A stretch of DNA of 64,000 nt from an uncultured Pelagibacteraceae bacterium (GCA_902563075.1 CACEWC010000001.1:1-64000); one strand, 5' to 3'; numbered from the stretch's first letter, positions 9,522 through 19,645 are shown. Numbers and translations are program-made. The notes: generated by a model not told the origin, from the letters alone.

Positions 9522-9686
9522 ATGATTAAATTTATCATACCTGCTATCGCTATATTTTTGTTAGTTCTATTCTGGGATAAGATAAATGATACGATTTATA
9601 AAAGATTTAATATTAAGATAAATTACATTGTTGCAACGATTACAGTAATAATTTTAGGGGTAATTTTTGCTTTATTATACTTTTAG
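9522..9686 (+). CDS. small membrane protein, 54 aa
   Basis: ORF read by eye: MIKFIIPAIAIFLLVLFWDKINDTIYKRFNIKINYIVATITVIILGVIFALLYF; two hydrophobic segments. Confidence 0.5.
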   Translation: MIKFIIPAIAIFLLVLFWDKINDTIYKRFNIKINYIVATITVIILGVIFALLYF

Positions 9687-9709
9687 TTAAAATAGATAAA
9701 AATTAGATA

Positions 9710-10339
9710 ATGAAAGAGATTTTTAAAAATGTAAGAAATAAACTAGCAGAGAAATACCTAGATAATAATAGTTTAAAAAATTCAAAAAAATTTAAACCTA
9801 GAATTAAAGCTAGAATTCGAAAAAATAAACAAATAATTAATAAAAATATTGATGACTTTTTTGGCTGGGTTAAAGGTGCTGAATTAGTTGAACTTAAAGA
9901 ATGTAATGTCTCTGAAGATCCAGTTAGACCAGAATTAAGTGTGACTTTCAGAAGAAGTCACGGTAGAAAAATATACGGGGTAAAATACAAAAAAGAAATT
10001 CATGCTGTAATGTGCTTCGCTTTTACAAATAAAGTACCAATAAATGTTGAGGAGCTAGATAAATTTAGCCAAGATGCTCATCTACAAAGCACTCACAGAG
10101 GTCAAAATGTTGGCCAGATTGCTATAGCTTATACAGTTTGGTCTAAAAAAAAAGGTGGTGGAAAATTGATTGTTAAGGAAGTTTACAAAAAGATTAAAAA
10201 ATCTAACCATTTAAATAGATTAGTCACGCTCTCTCCTCTAACTGAAATGGCTACAAAATTTCATAGCAAAAATGGTGCGAAACTTTTACAAGTCAATGAA
10301 ACTACTCAAAATTTTGAGTATGAAATAATAAAAGAATAA
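9710..10339 (+). CDS. hypothetical protein, possibly GNAT-like
   Basis: Intact ORF; C-terminal TLSPLTEMATKFHSKNGAKLLQVNETTQNFEYE resembles a GNAT-like end, but assignment is weak. Confidence 0.5.
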   Translation: MKEIFKNVRNKLAEKYLDNNSLKNSKKFKPRIKARIRKNKQIINKNIDDFFGWVKGAELVELKECNVSEDPVRPELSVTFRRSHGRKIYGVKYKKEIHAVMCFAFTNKVPINVEELDKFSQDAHLQSTHRGQNVGQIAIAYTVWSKKKGGGKLIVKEVYKKIKKSNHLNRLVTLSPLTEMATKFHSKNGAKLLQVNETTQNFEYEIIKE

Positions 10340-10372
10340 AAAATTTTAAATTCCTATAAAATAAAAAGATAT

Positions 10373-11431
10373 ATGATAAATTTTTTATATTTTCTAATTT
10401 TAGTTTTAAGTTTAAACAATTTGACAGTTGCTATGGAAAAAAAACCTTATCATCATCTCTCTGACGGTACTTTTAGGAATCCTGAAGGCTCACCAAAAAG
10501 AGATCCAAATGTAAAATGGTCTTACAAAATTTTTAATCAAGAAAAAAAGAAACTTGATATGACAATTTCTGAAGGTCACGTTTTAGAAAAAAATGAAGTA
10601 TTGAGAAACTTAGAAAAATATAAAGATAATGATTATATTGCTTGGATTGGTCATGCTACGTTTATTATTAAATTAGGAGATACTACTATTATTACTGATC
10701 CAGTTTTTTCGAAGAATGCAGGTCCACTAATATTTGGACCAAAAAGATTTACTGAACCAGCATTGAAATTAAGTGAAATACCTAACATTGATTTATTTTT
10801 ACTAACCCACAATCATTATGATCATCAAGATATGATGACAATAAGGAGATTTCCTTTTAAGGATACCAAAGTTTTGGTTCCATTAAAACTTAGCAAATAT
10901 TTTAAAACGAATGGATATCGAGATATCAATGAGATGGATTGGTATGATGAAATTAATATTAATAAAAATTTAAAAGTTACTTTTCTTCCAGCTGTTCATT
11001 GGTCAAAAAGAAGTTTAACAGACACCAACAAAACTTTGTGGGGAAGTTTTTTAATTGAATATAATGGAAAAAAAATATTATTTGCCTGCGATACAGGATA
11101 TGGAAATATATATAAAGATCTAGGAAATAAATATGGACCAATTGATTTAACCATAATCAACATTGGTGCATATAATTTTTATCCAATTATGCCTTACAAA
11201 GATAAATCTATTTATCACACCAATCCAGAAGAGGCTCTCAAAATTGGAAGAGATTTGAAAAGTAAAAAGGTACTAGGTATGCACTGGGGAACATTTGTAT
11301 TATCTTTAGAACCAATTATGGAACCACCAATAAGATTTAAAGATAATGCTGAAAAATATGGATTTAATAAAGAGGATGCACTTATTTTTAAGATTGGTCA
11401 AATTTCAAAAATATCAGATATTATCAACTAA
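10373..11431 (+). CDS. MBL-fold metallohydrolase (NAPE-PLD/UlaG-like), with signal peptide
   Basis: LTHNHYDHQD motif, WIGHATFIIKLGDTTIITDPVF, AVHWSKRS, HWGTF. Confidence 0.88.
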   Translation: MINFLYFLILVLSLNNLTVAMEKKPYHHLSDGTFRNPEGSPKRDPNVKWSYKIFNQEKKKLDMTISEGHVLEKNEVLRNLEKYKDNDYIAWIGHATFIIKLGDTTIITDPVFSKNAGPLIFGPKRFTEPALKLSEIPNIDLFLLTHNHYDHQDMMTIRRFPFKDTKVLVPLKLSKYFKTNGYRDINEMDWYDEININKNLKVTFLPAVHWSKRSLTDTNKTLWGSFLIEYNGKKILFACDTGYGNIYKDLGNKYGPIDLTIINIGAYNFYPIMPYKDKSIYHTNPEEALKIGRDLKSKKVLGMHWGTFVLSLEPIMEPPIRFKDNAEKYGFNKEDALIFKIGQISKISDIIN

Positions 11432-11437
11432 AAATTT

Positions 11438-12601
11438 ATGAAAAAGTTTAATTGGAATTATCCTACTTCAATGTGGGTGGGTGAAAATAGAATTAAAGAT
11501 TTAAGTATAGCTTGTAAAAATTTAAATATAAAAAAACCTCTATTGGTGACTGACAAAGGACTTGGACAATCAACTATTGTTAAAGATGCTTTGTCACATT
11601 TAAAAAGTAATAATTTATCAGTCGAATTATTTCATGATGTGATTGGTAATCCAACAGGTAAAAATGTAAGTGATGGTGTAAAACATTATAAACAAAAAAA
11701 TTGTGATGGTGTGATTGCTTTTGGTGGTGGAAGTGGTCTTGATGTGGGAAAAGCAATTGCATTTATGATAGGTCAAACTTTATCACTCTGGGACTTTGAG
11801 GATGTTGGCGATAACTGGACTAAGGCTGATCCAAATAATATTGCTCCCATTATAGCAGTACCCACTACAGCTGGAACAGGTTCTGAAACTGGGAGAGCAT
11901 CTGTTATTTTGAATGAAGAGCTAGGAGTTAAAAAAATTATATTTCATCCAAAATTTTTACCGTCCATTGTCATTTTAGATCCAGTTTTAACAAAAGATTT
12001 ACCCAAAAAAATGACAGCCGCAACAGGCATGGATGCATTAGCTCATAATTTAGAGGCATTTTGTGCCCCGGGTTATCATCCAATGGCTGATGGAATAGCT
12101 TTAGAGGGTATGAAATTAATTTTTAAATGGTTACCAGAGGCATATAAAAATGGGACTAACCTTGAGGCCAGAATGAACATGCTTACTGCTGCAAGTATGG
12201 GTTCAACCGCATTCCAAAAAGGCCTAGGCGCAATTCATTCTTTGAGCCATCCAGTAAATGCTCTAAATAACCTTCATCATGGTCTTTCAAATGCAATTTT
12301 CATGCCGTATGTTTTAACTTTCAACAGAGATGTGATTGAGAGTAAAGTTGCAAAGATCTCAGAATATCTTGAATTAAATGATAAATCTTTTGATGGTTTT
12401 TTAAAATGGATTTTAGATTTAAGAGAAAAATTTGATATTCCACATAAATTATCAAGTGTCATAAATGAAAAAGATTTTCAAATTGATCGTTTATCAAAAA
12501 TGGCTTTAGAGGATCCATCAACTAATGGTAATCCAAAAAAATTGAACATTGAGGACATGAAAATAATGTATCAACACAGTATGTCTGGTAATTTGTTTTA
12601 A
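11438..12601 (+). CDS. iron-containing alcohol dehydrogenase
   Basis: GGGSGLDVGKAIA, TTAGTGSETGRASVI, GMDALAHNLEAF, H-rich metal site HSLSHPVNALNNLHHG. Confidence 0.93.
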   Translation: MKKFNWNYPTSMWVGENRIKDLSIACKNLNIKKPLLVTDKGLGQSTIVKDALSHLKSNNLSVELFHDVIGNPTGKNVSDGVKHYKQKNCDGVIAFGGGSGLDVGKAIAFMIGQTLSLWDFEDVGDNWTKADPNNIAPIIAVPTTAGTGSETGRASVILNEELGVKKIIFHPKFLPSIVILDPVLTKDLPKKMTAATGMDALAHNLEAFCAPGYHPMADGIALEGMKLIFKWLPEAYKNGTNLEARMNMLTAASMGSTAFQKGLGAIHSLSHPVNALNNLHHGLSNAIFMPYVLTFNRDVIESKVAKISEYLELNDKSFDGFLKWILDLREKFDIPHKLSSVINEKDFQIDRLSKMALEDPSTNGNPKKLNIEDMKIMYQHSMSGNLF

Positions 12602-13390
12602 ATGAAAAATCTTAATATTTTAATAGTTGAAGGAAATTTAAAAGAGGAAAATCAAAATTTTTTAAAAGTAGGTATTCAAACACATACTGAGAGTTTAAAA
12701 GATAGTCTTAATGTATTTAATAATAATTATCATTTTGATGTTATTAATCCATCCTCGGATCAAAATTTAGATGAGGTTAAAAATAAACTTCCAAAATATG
12801 ATGGATTAATTTGGGGTGGAAGTAGTTTGAACATCTATAACAATACACCAGAGATAAAAAGACAAATTGAATTTATGAGAGAATGCCAAAAACAAGTTAA
12901 AAATATTTTAGCAATTTGTTGGGGAATGCAAGTTGCAGTAACTGCTGCCGGAGGAGAGGTTAAAAAAGCAGAAAAATCTCATATTGGAATAGCAAATGAG
13001 ATTATAATTAATAATGAAGGATTAAATAATTCTATTTATAAGAATAAGAATAATAATTTTAATTCTCCAGCGTTTAATTTTGATGAGGTAGTAAAATTAC
13101 CAACAAACGGAATTTGTTTAGCATCAAATAAAATTAATAAAGTACAAAGTTCATATTTCACAGTTGGAAAATCGAAAATTTATGGGTTACAGTATCATCC
13201 TGAAATTACTTATGAGAAAATGATAAGTTTAATTGAGTTTAGGAAGGACAGATTAATTCAATCAAGAAAAGTATTTAGAGATGAGGAAGAAATTAAAAAT
13301 CACATATTATTTATAAAAAAAGAAATTGCTGTGTCAAATAAGTCTCAAAGAATGATTGAGTTAAAAAATTGGATGGATAGTATATACTGA
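12602..13390 (+). CDS. class I glutamine amidotransferase (GMP synthase-like)
   Basis: AICWGMQVAVTAAGG nucleophile region and GLQYHPEITYE. Confidence 0.85.
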   Translation: MKNLNILIVEGNLKEENQNFLKVGIQTHTESLKDSLNVFNNNYHFDVINPSSDQNLDEVKNKLPKYDGLIWGGSSLNIYNNTPEIKRQIEFMRECQKQVKNILAICWGMQVAVTAAGGEVKKAEKSHIGIANEIIINNEGLNNSIYKNKNNNFNSPAFNFDEVVKLPTNGICLASNKINKVQSSYFTVGKSKIYGLQYHPEITYEKMISLIEFRKDRLIQSRKVFRDEEEIKNHILFIKKEIAVSNKSQRMIELKNWMDSIY

Positions 13391-13397
13391 TTTATAA

Positions 13398-14510
13398 ATG
13401 CTGAGTTATATTTTACCTTTTATTGTTCTAATTTTAATTGTCGTCTTTATTCATGAATATGGTCATTATTACTTTGCTAAAAAATTTGGAGTGGGTGTCA
13501 CTGATTTCTCTATAGGATTTGGTAAAGAAATTTTTGGTTGGAATGATAAATCTGGGACAAGGTGGAAAATATGCTGGATACCTCTAGGAGGATACGTAAA
13601 ATTTTTCGGAGATAGAAATGTATATTCTCAAGCGGATCATAAAGAAATTTTAGAAAAATATAGTGAAGAGGATCAAAAAAAATTATTTACTCTTAAACCC
13701 CTGTATCAAAGAAGTTTAATTGTTTTTGGTGGTCCTTTAGCAAACTTTTTATTAGCTTTAGTAATTTTCTTCTCAATTTATACTTTTGTTGGTAAAGATT
13801 TTACACCAGCCGTCATCAATGAAGTTCAGAAAGATAGCCCTGCAATGGCTGGAGGATTAAAACAAAATGACGTAATTTTAGAAATAGATGGCAACAAAGT
13901 TGAAAGTATTATGGATGTCTCTAAATTCATTACTATGTCCACTGATGAAATTATAGATTTTAAAGTGAAACGTTCATATGATGAGCTAATCTTAAAAGTA
14001 AAACCTAACATTGTTCCAAGTGAGGATAATTTAGGAAACAAACTTAACAAAAGAATAGTTGGTATAAAATTAGGTGCTTATAATAATGAGATTAATCATG
14101 TTAAATTGGGACCTGCAAAAGCCATATACCATGCTGCTCATGAAGTTTATTTTGTGGGAATTTCCTCCTTGAAATATATTGGTGCAATGATTTTTGGTAA
14201 AGCTGATACCTCTCAGCTTGGAGGACCGATAAGAATAGCAAAAATTTCAGGCCAGGTTGCAGAATTTGGTGTTTTGGCATTTATCAGCATGATGGCATAT
14301 ATTTCAATAAGTCTTGGTTTAGTTAATTTGTTTCCAATCCCAATGCTTGATGGAGGACATTTAATGTTCTATGCATTTGAAAAAGTTTTAGGTCGTCCGT
14401 TATCTCAAAAAACGCAAGAAGGTTTTTTTCGAATCGGGATATTTTTATTGATATCTTTGATGTTTTTTACAACTTTTAACGACCTTAAAGACTTAGGATT
14501 GTTCAATTAA
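13398..14510 (+). CDS. RseP/site-2 protease-family zinc metalloprotease with PDZ domain
   Basis: HEYGHYYFAKK (HExxH), PDZ-like segment, NLFPIPMLDGGHLMFY. Confidence 0.92.
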   Translation: MLSYILPFIVLILIVVFIHEYGHYYFAKKFGVGVTDFSIGFGKEIFGWNDKSGTRWKICWIPLGGYVKFFGDRNVYSQADHKEILEKYSEEDQKKLFTLKPLYQRSLIVFGGPLANFLLALVIFFSIYTFVGKDFTPAVINEVQKDSPAMAGGLKQNDVILEIDGNKVESIMDVSKFITMSTDEIIDFKVKRSYDELILKVKPNIVPSEDNLGNKLNKRIVGIKLGAYNNEINHVKLGPAKAIYHAAHEVYFVGISSLKYIGAMIFGKADTSQLGGPIRIAKISGQVAEFGVLAFISMMAYISISLGLVNLFPIPMLDGGHLMFYAFEKVLGRPLSQKTQEGFFRIGIFLLISLMFFTTFNDLKDLGLFN

Positions 14511-14664
14511 TAATATCTAAAAAAGTTTAAAAAACTCAATAAAATCAACGTTTTTTTATTTATACAACATATTGTGTATAACTTTTCTTTATATACTAAA
14601 AAAAGTCTTGATTTATCAATACTTTTGACAAGAATGAAAATAACCTAATAAAACCGGAGCTAAA

Positions 14665-14940
14665 ATGAATAAAAAACAACTAGTTGTCAAAATTTCTGGG
14701 GCATTAAATTTAAGTAAAGCTGATGCTGAGAGAACTTTTGATACAATTACCAACACAATTTTAGATGCTTTAAAAGCTGACGATTCAGTAAAAATTGCTG
14801 GTTTTGGTACTTATAAAGTAGCTAAGAGAAAAGCTAGAGTTGGAAGAAACCCAAGAACTGGAGAACAGATCCAAATTGCTGCGTCTCAAAAAGTTAAGTT
14901 TTTACCAGCAAAAGCTTTAAAAGAAGTATTCAACAAATAA
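14665..14940 (+). CDS. HU family DNA-binding protein
   Basis: FGTYKVAKRKARVGRNPRTGEQIQI signature. Confidence 0.97.
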   Translation: MNKKQLVVKISGALNLSKADAERTFDTITNTILDALKADDSVKIAGFGTYKVAKRKARVGRNPRTGEQIQIAASQKVKFLPAKALKEVFNK

Positions 14941-14949
14941 TGTCTTTTT

Positions 14950-14984
14950 ACAGCCTTAACGAAACTCTCGTTAAGGCTGTTTCT
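14950..14984 (+). terminator. Rho-independent terminator after HU gene
   Basis: ACAGCCTTAACG...CGTTAAGGCTGT inverted repeat followed by TTTCTAT. Confidence 0.8.
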
Positions 14985-15075
14985 ATATGCAAATACTGCA
15001 TACCCAATTTTCGTAATCAGCGTTAGTTATTAGAATTTAATAAAATAAAAGAGCATTCTTTAACAGGGAGGTCGT

Positions 15076-16377
15076 ATGACTAAATTAATAAAAGTAATAA
15101 GTGCACCGCTTATTAGTTTAATTTTTTTATTAAACATGAGTAGTGCTGGTATGGCAGATACAACTGTTTCTGCCGAAGTAGGGTTTATATTTAACACCCT
15201 ATTATTCTTAATTTGTGGATTCCTAGTAATGTTTATGGCTGCAGGATTCGCAATGTTAGAATCAGGTATGGTTACATCAAAAAGTGTATCCGTAATCTGT
15301 GCAAAAAATATAGGTTTATTCTCAATTGCAGGTATAATGTTCTGGCTTGTAGGTTATAACTTAGCTTATGGTATTGATCCAGGTGGGTACATTGGTAAAT
15401 TTATTCCATGGGCAGATGGTAGTAAAATAGATACAGGTTATTCAGATGGTTCAGATTGGTATTTCCAGATGGTATTCTGTGCAACTACCGTTTCAATCGT
15501 ATCAGGAACAATGGCTGAAAGAATTAAGTTATGGCCATTCTTTACATTCGCTGCAATTCTATCAGGAATTATATATCCAATCGTAATGGGTTGGCAGTGG
15601 GGTGGAGGCTGGTTAGCAGAAGCAGGTTTTTCTGATTTTGCTGGTTCGACTTTAGTACACTCAACTGGTGGTGCAGCTGCTTTAGCTGGTGCAATGATAA
15701 TTGGTCCAAGACTAGGAAGATTTACTAAGTCTGGAGCTCCAGCGCCAATCAAACCTTTTGCAGCATCATCAATACCATTAGTTACAATTGGAGTATTTAT
15801 TTTATGGCTAGGTTGGTTTGGATTTAATGGTGGTTCACAATTAGCATTGGGAACGGCTACGGATGCAATCGCTGTATCAAAAATATTTATTAACACATTC
15901 CTTGCTGGAGCAGGTGGTGTTATAGGTGCAGCAATTATAACTAGATTGCATTTTGGTAAAACTGACGTAGTCCAAATGTTAAATGGATGTATTGGTGGCT
16001 TGGTTGCTGTGACTGCAGAACCATTGTTACCATCACCATTTGCTGCAATTTTAATTGGTGCTGTAGGTGGACTAATCGTAGTGTATGGTACGAAACTATT
16101 ATTCTCTTTGAAAATTGATGATGTAGTTGGTGCTATTCCTGCTCACTTATTTGCTGGAATTTGGGGTACATTAATTGTACCTGCAACAAACTCTGGTGCA
16201 AATTTTAGCACTCAGTTAATTGGTGTATTATCGGTAAACATATTTGTGTTTGTGGTTGCATATATTGCATTCAGCCTCATCAAAGCAACTATTGGTTTAA
16301 GGCTAAGTAAAGAAGCTGAAACCAAAGGTACTGATGTCACTGAAACTGGTGTAATTGCTTACGCAATTCGTGACTAG
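15076..16377 (+). CDS. amtB: ammonium transporter
   Basis: Amt family: GGAAALAGAMIIGPRLGR, LGWFGFNGGSQLA, HLFAGIWGTL. Confidence 0.96.
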   Translation: MTKLIKVISAPLISLIFLLNMSSAGMADTTVSAEVGFIFNTLLFLICGFLVMFMAAGFAMLESGMVTSKSVSVICAKNIGLFSIAGIMFWLVGYNLAYGIDPGGYIGKFIPWADGSKIDTGYSDGSDWYFQMVFCATTVSIVSGTMAERIKLWPFFTFAAILSGIIYPIVMGWQWGGGWLAEAGFSDFAGSTLVHSTGGAAALAGAMIIGPRLGRFTKSGAPAPIKPFAASSIPLVTIGVFILWLGWFGFNGGSQLALGTATDAIAVSKIFINTFLAGAGGVIGAAIITRLHFGKTDVVQMLNGCIGGLVAVTAEPLLPSPFAAILIGAVGGLIVVYGTKLLFSLKIDDVVGAIPAHLFAGIWGTLIVPATNSGANFSTQLIGVLSVNIFVFVVAYIAFSLIKATIGLRLSKEAETKGTDVTETGVIAYAIRD

Positions 16378-16390
16378 TTGTTAACAACAT

Positions 16391-16443
16391 GGGGATCCTT
16401 CGCTCTCTGTATATTCTCAGCGAATACTCATAGAAGGATCCTC
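16391..16443 (+). ncRNA. 3' UTR stem-loop downstream of amtB
   Basis: GGGGATCCTTC (16391-16401) / GAAGGATCCTC (16433-16443) enclosing a second TATTC/GAATA stem. Confidence 0.4.
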
Positions 16444-16468
16444 AAACTCTCTCTTAGTTAGTTAAGTA

Positions 16469-16499
16469 ATAAGCCCCTCCCTCAAGGGGCTTATTTATT
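16469..16499 (+). terminator. Rho-independent terminator downstream of amtB
   Basis: AAGCCCCT-CCCTCA-AGGGGCTT followed by ATTTATTTT. Confidence 0.85.
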
Positions 16500-17459
16500 T
16501 TGATCCCACAAATTTTTGTAATCAATAAAAGGTGACAAACCATAACTTGAATTAACATTTGTTAAATGAACGGATAAACTTTTTAAAGGAGATATACAAA
16601 ACTCATTTTTATAGATCTCATTAATATATTTCTCAAAAGGGTCATGGCGATCTTCACAATTTTTTGTAAAATTTTCCCAATATAAATTTAATAATTTTTT
16701 GCTTGTCAAAAAGGTGCATAAAGTCTTAGTAATCGTTCTCCAGTGCCTTTTATTTCCTATAAGGATATTCGTTTTTTCATTATCCATATACAGATATGGA
16801 TAATCTGCAGGGCACATAAAAATATCTTTTCCTACTTGAGACGACACTCTTTCATATGTAGCAATCATCTCTTCCAACATGGTTTCAAAATGAAGATAAT
16901 CATCTTCAACAAAAAAAATTAGATCTTCACCAATCTCTTTTCCAATCTCAAAACACTGATATAAACTTGCTAAATTAGAGAAGGTTTGTTGTGTTTTTTG
17001 TTTTTTAATTTTGGCTTCAAATTTTTTTGTATCCAGAGGAATAATTTCTCCATTTACATCTTTTATTATTCCTTTGATTTTATCTAAATTTTCAATTTTT
17101 GAATAGTCATCTAGAATTATTGTTTTAATTTTTAAATCCAAGTATTTGCTTTGACAATAATTTATAGAGTTTATCAATGATTTTATTGATCGAATTGAAT
17201 ATTCGATTTTTGGTTGTTCGAATAATCTTCTTTTATTTTGATCCCAAACTTCAATTTCTGTATTAACCCTAATAACTATAAGTATTGATTTAACTTTTCT
17301 GGTAATTTTTACTTCTCCTAATGGAAGGACTATTGATTTTTTATTTAAAATTGAAAGATCCTTATTCAACTCTTTATTTAATGTTGGAGAAGTAAATTCA
17401 TTCTGATCTATAATTTCAAAGCCAAAAAATTTACAAATTTTAATGAAAAACTTTTTCAT
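16491..17459 (-). CDS. hypothetical protein, possible GT-A-fold glycosyltransferase
   Basis: IIPLD..., DLIFFVEDDYLHF (DxD-like) segment; convergent with amtB. Confidence 0.55.
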   Translation of the reverse strand: MKKFFIKICKFFGFEIIDQNEFTSPTLNKELNKDLSILNKKSIVLPLGEVKITRKVKSILIVIRVNTEIEVWDQNKRRLFEQPKIEYSIRSIKSLINSINYCQSKYLDLKIKTIILDDYSKIENLDKIKGIIKDVNGEIIPLDTKKFEAKIKKQKTQQTFSNLASLYQCFEIGKEIGEDLIFFVEDDYLHFETMLEEMIATYERVSSQVGKDIFMCPADYPYLYMDNEKTNILIGNKRHWRTITKTLCTFLTSKKLLNLYWENFTKNCEDRHDPFEKYINEIYKNEFCISPLKSLSVHLTNVNSSYGLSPFIDYKNLWDQNK

Positions 17460-17494
17460 ATGTTTTTATTTATGATATAAATATTTACAATATA

Positions 17495-17878
17495 ATGACA
17501 ATTAAATCATCCCAAACTCTTGTGACAGAAGCTTTAAAAGAGATTAAAACTATATCTACTGACGAAGCTTTTGAAAAATTTAATAAAAATGAATGTAACC
17601 TGATTGATATTAGAGATGTAAGAGAGTTAGAAAGAGAGGGAAGAATAGAAAATTCAAATCATATTCCAAGAGGAATGTTAGAGTTTTGGCTTGATCCGGA
17701 GAGCGCTTATTTTAAACAAGGCAAACTTGATTTAAATAAAGAAATGGTTTTATTTTGCGCAGGTGGGATGAGATCAGCTCTTGCAGCAAAATCTTTAAAA
17801 GATATGGGATTTAATAAGGTCTCGCATATTGATGGGGGTTTTGGGGCATTGAAACAAAGTAAATTTAAAATTACTTAA
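17495..17878 (+). CDS. rhodanese-like domain protein
   Basis: LIDIRDVRELEREGRIENSNHIPRG, active-site loop CAGGMRS. Confidence 0.93.
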   Translation: MTIKSSQTLVTEALKEIKTISTDEAFEKFNKNECNLIDIRDVRELEREGRIENSNHIPRGMLEFWLDPESAYFKQGKLDLNKEMVLFCAGGMRSALAAKSLKDMGFNKVSHIDGGFGALKQSKFKIT

Positions 17879-18453
17879 TTATTCAATTCATCCAAAGCAT
17901 ATTCAAGTCTATCCTGTCCCCAAAATAAATTATTATTTACAACAAAAGTTGGAGCACCAAAGACATCATTTTGGAAAGCAATGTTTGTTAAATCTTTTAA
18001 TTCATTTTTAATTTTTTGATCTTCAATGCCTTTTTTAAAATCATCAGGCTTTATCTCGCATTTTGATAGTATATTTTTTATATTTTCTTCTTTTGAAATA
18101 TCTTCATTATTTTTCCAATAAGCATCAAAACATAGATCAAAATATTTATCTTTTTTATCACTATTAACAAAAAGATAGCCTCTCATTAGATATAATGAAT
18201 TAATTGGAAATTTATCATTCCACACAAAGTCAATTTTACTTTTCTTAGCAATTAAATTGCAATCATTTTTCATATTTTTCATTTTTCTCTCATTGAATGC
18301 AGGAGCAGTAATTCCTCCTAAATTATGAAGTCCACCAAGAAGAATTGCTTTATAATTAAATCTATTCCTATCATTAGAACTGATAATTTTTTTATGAGCT
18401 AAAAATGAATAAGGACTAATGAAATCAAAGTAAAAATCGATTTTTTTAGTCAT
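17875..18453 (-). CDS. 2-hydroxychromene-2-carboxylate isomerase-like (DsbA family)
   Basis: IDFYFDFISPYSFLAHK, GVFGAPTF-like NDVFGAPTFVV, FWGQDRLEY. Confidence 0.9.
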   Translation of the reverse strand: MTKKIDFYFDFISPYSFLAHKKIISSNDRNRFNYKAILLGGLHNLGGITAPAFNERKMKNMKNDCNLIAKKSKIDFVWNDKFPINSLYLMRGYLFVNSDKKDKYFDLCFDAYWKNNEDISKEENIKNILSKCEIKPDDFKKGIEDQKIKNELKDLTNIAFQNDVFGAPTFVVNNNLFWGQDRLEYALDELNN

Positions 18454-18919
18454 ATAAACTTATATTTTTGGCGTAAAAAATTCTAATTAACCAATAAACT
18501 AACAATCCGAGAGGTCCAATTAAATATAAAATAATAAGTGGTATCGATAATAAAAATTTACTCATCATAAATTTTTGTGAATCTTTTACAATCCAACCTC
18601 CAGTGAATAAATTAATAGATATAAAATGTATCCAGAACATCATAAGAAAATTTTTCTTAGAAAATAATTCTTTTATATTATCAATCCCTAAATAAAGGCT
18701 AAAATTACTGTCAAAATTGTATGAACTTAAATAAGATTTGTACAATAAAAAAATATATGCACCACTCAATATAATGAATGGAAATATTGAAGTTACGAAA
18801 TACCTACAGAGGCTAGAAGTTGGAAAAAAAATTAAAATCAACCAAAATGGAAGAACACCTAAATTCACCCAATAATAGAGCATATCTATTGTAAAATAGG
18901 TATAAATTTGTTCGATCAT
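18446..18919 (-). CDS. DUF4281 (ABA4-like) membrane protein
   Basis: Hydrophobic protein with NLGVLPFWLILIFFP and IPLIILYLIGPLGLLVYWLIR. Confidence 0.75.
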   Translation of the reverse strand: MIEQIYTYFTIDMLYYWVNLGVLPFWLILIFFPTSSLCRYFVTSIFPFIILSGAYIFLLYKSYLSSYNFDSNFSLYLGIDNIKELFSKKNFLMMFWIHFISINLFTGGWIVKDSQKFMMSKFLLSIPLIILYLIGPLGLLVYWLIRIFYAKNISLYD

Positions 18920-18947
18920 TTTAAAATATATTATATTAAATCTTTCT

Positions 18948-19511
18948 ATGATTCCTATAAGAAATAAAAAAAAAACTCTAAAAGTAACTATCGAGGAGAT
19001 GAGAAATTTTGCATTTTCTTATGTAGAAAAATATGCTCCATCAAAACAACAGCTTAAAACTTACTTACTAAAAAAATACTTAAAAATTTCAGTGCCAAAT
19101 GTAAAAAAACAAGATGTTACTAATTTGATTGATATTGTTCTTTCAGACTTAGAAAAAAATAAGTTTATTAATGATAAATTTTATTCAGAGAGCAAAGCTA
19201 AAAGTATGATTCAAAGAGGTAATTCAATCAATAAAATTAGAAATTACTTAATAGGTAAAGGTATTAATAGTGAATATATTAAAGAAACTGTAAATAAAAT
19301 TCACGATGATAATTCAGACCAAGATTTTTTTTCTGCAATTAAATTATGTAAAAAAAAAAGAATTGGTCCTGCAAGAATAGAAGATAACAGATCTTTATTT
19401 TATAAAAAAGATATATCCCTATTAGCAAGAAATGGCTTCGATTTTGAGACCTCAAAAAAAGTAATGGAAATTGCAAAAGATGATTTTATAAAAATAGTAA
19501 AACTACTTTAA
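18948..19511 (+). CDS. recX: RecX-family regulatory protein
   Basis: YVEKYAPSKQQLKTYLLKK, INDKFYSESKAKSMIQRGNSINKIRNYLIGKGI pattern. Confidence 0.8.
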   Translation: MIPIRNKKKTLKVTIEEMRNFAFSYVEKYAPSKQQLKTYLLKKYLKISVPNVKKQDVTNLIDIVLSDLEKNKFINDKFYSESKAKSMIQRGNSINKIRNYLIGKGINSEYIKETVNKIHDDNSDQDFFSAIKLCKKKRIGPARIEDNRSLFYKKDISLLARNGFDFETSKKVMEIAKDDFIKIVKLL

Positions 19512-19645
19512 CTTATTTTTTTTATTTTCTTTCACTAAAAAGTCAATTTTATTTTTTATATAATTTCTTACAAAGACAAAAACGAGTAAACCAAAAATTG
19601 AAACTGAAATAATTATAATCAAAATAATTCTTAGTTGTTCATCCA

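Noticed and set aside
11580-11762. His-rich antisense ORF opposite the iron alcohol dehydrogenase
   Set aside because: Composition derives from GTG/ATG-rich codons of the sense gene
13826-14050. 74-aa ORF antisense to the RseP-like gene
   Set aside because: Embedded in a convincing CDS; no coding signal of its own
15438-15896. 152-aa ORF antisense to amtB
   Set aside because: Low-complexity Pro/Ala translation mirrored from strongly conserved amtB codons; no start context or family match
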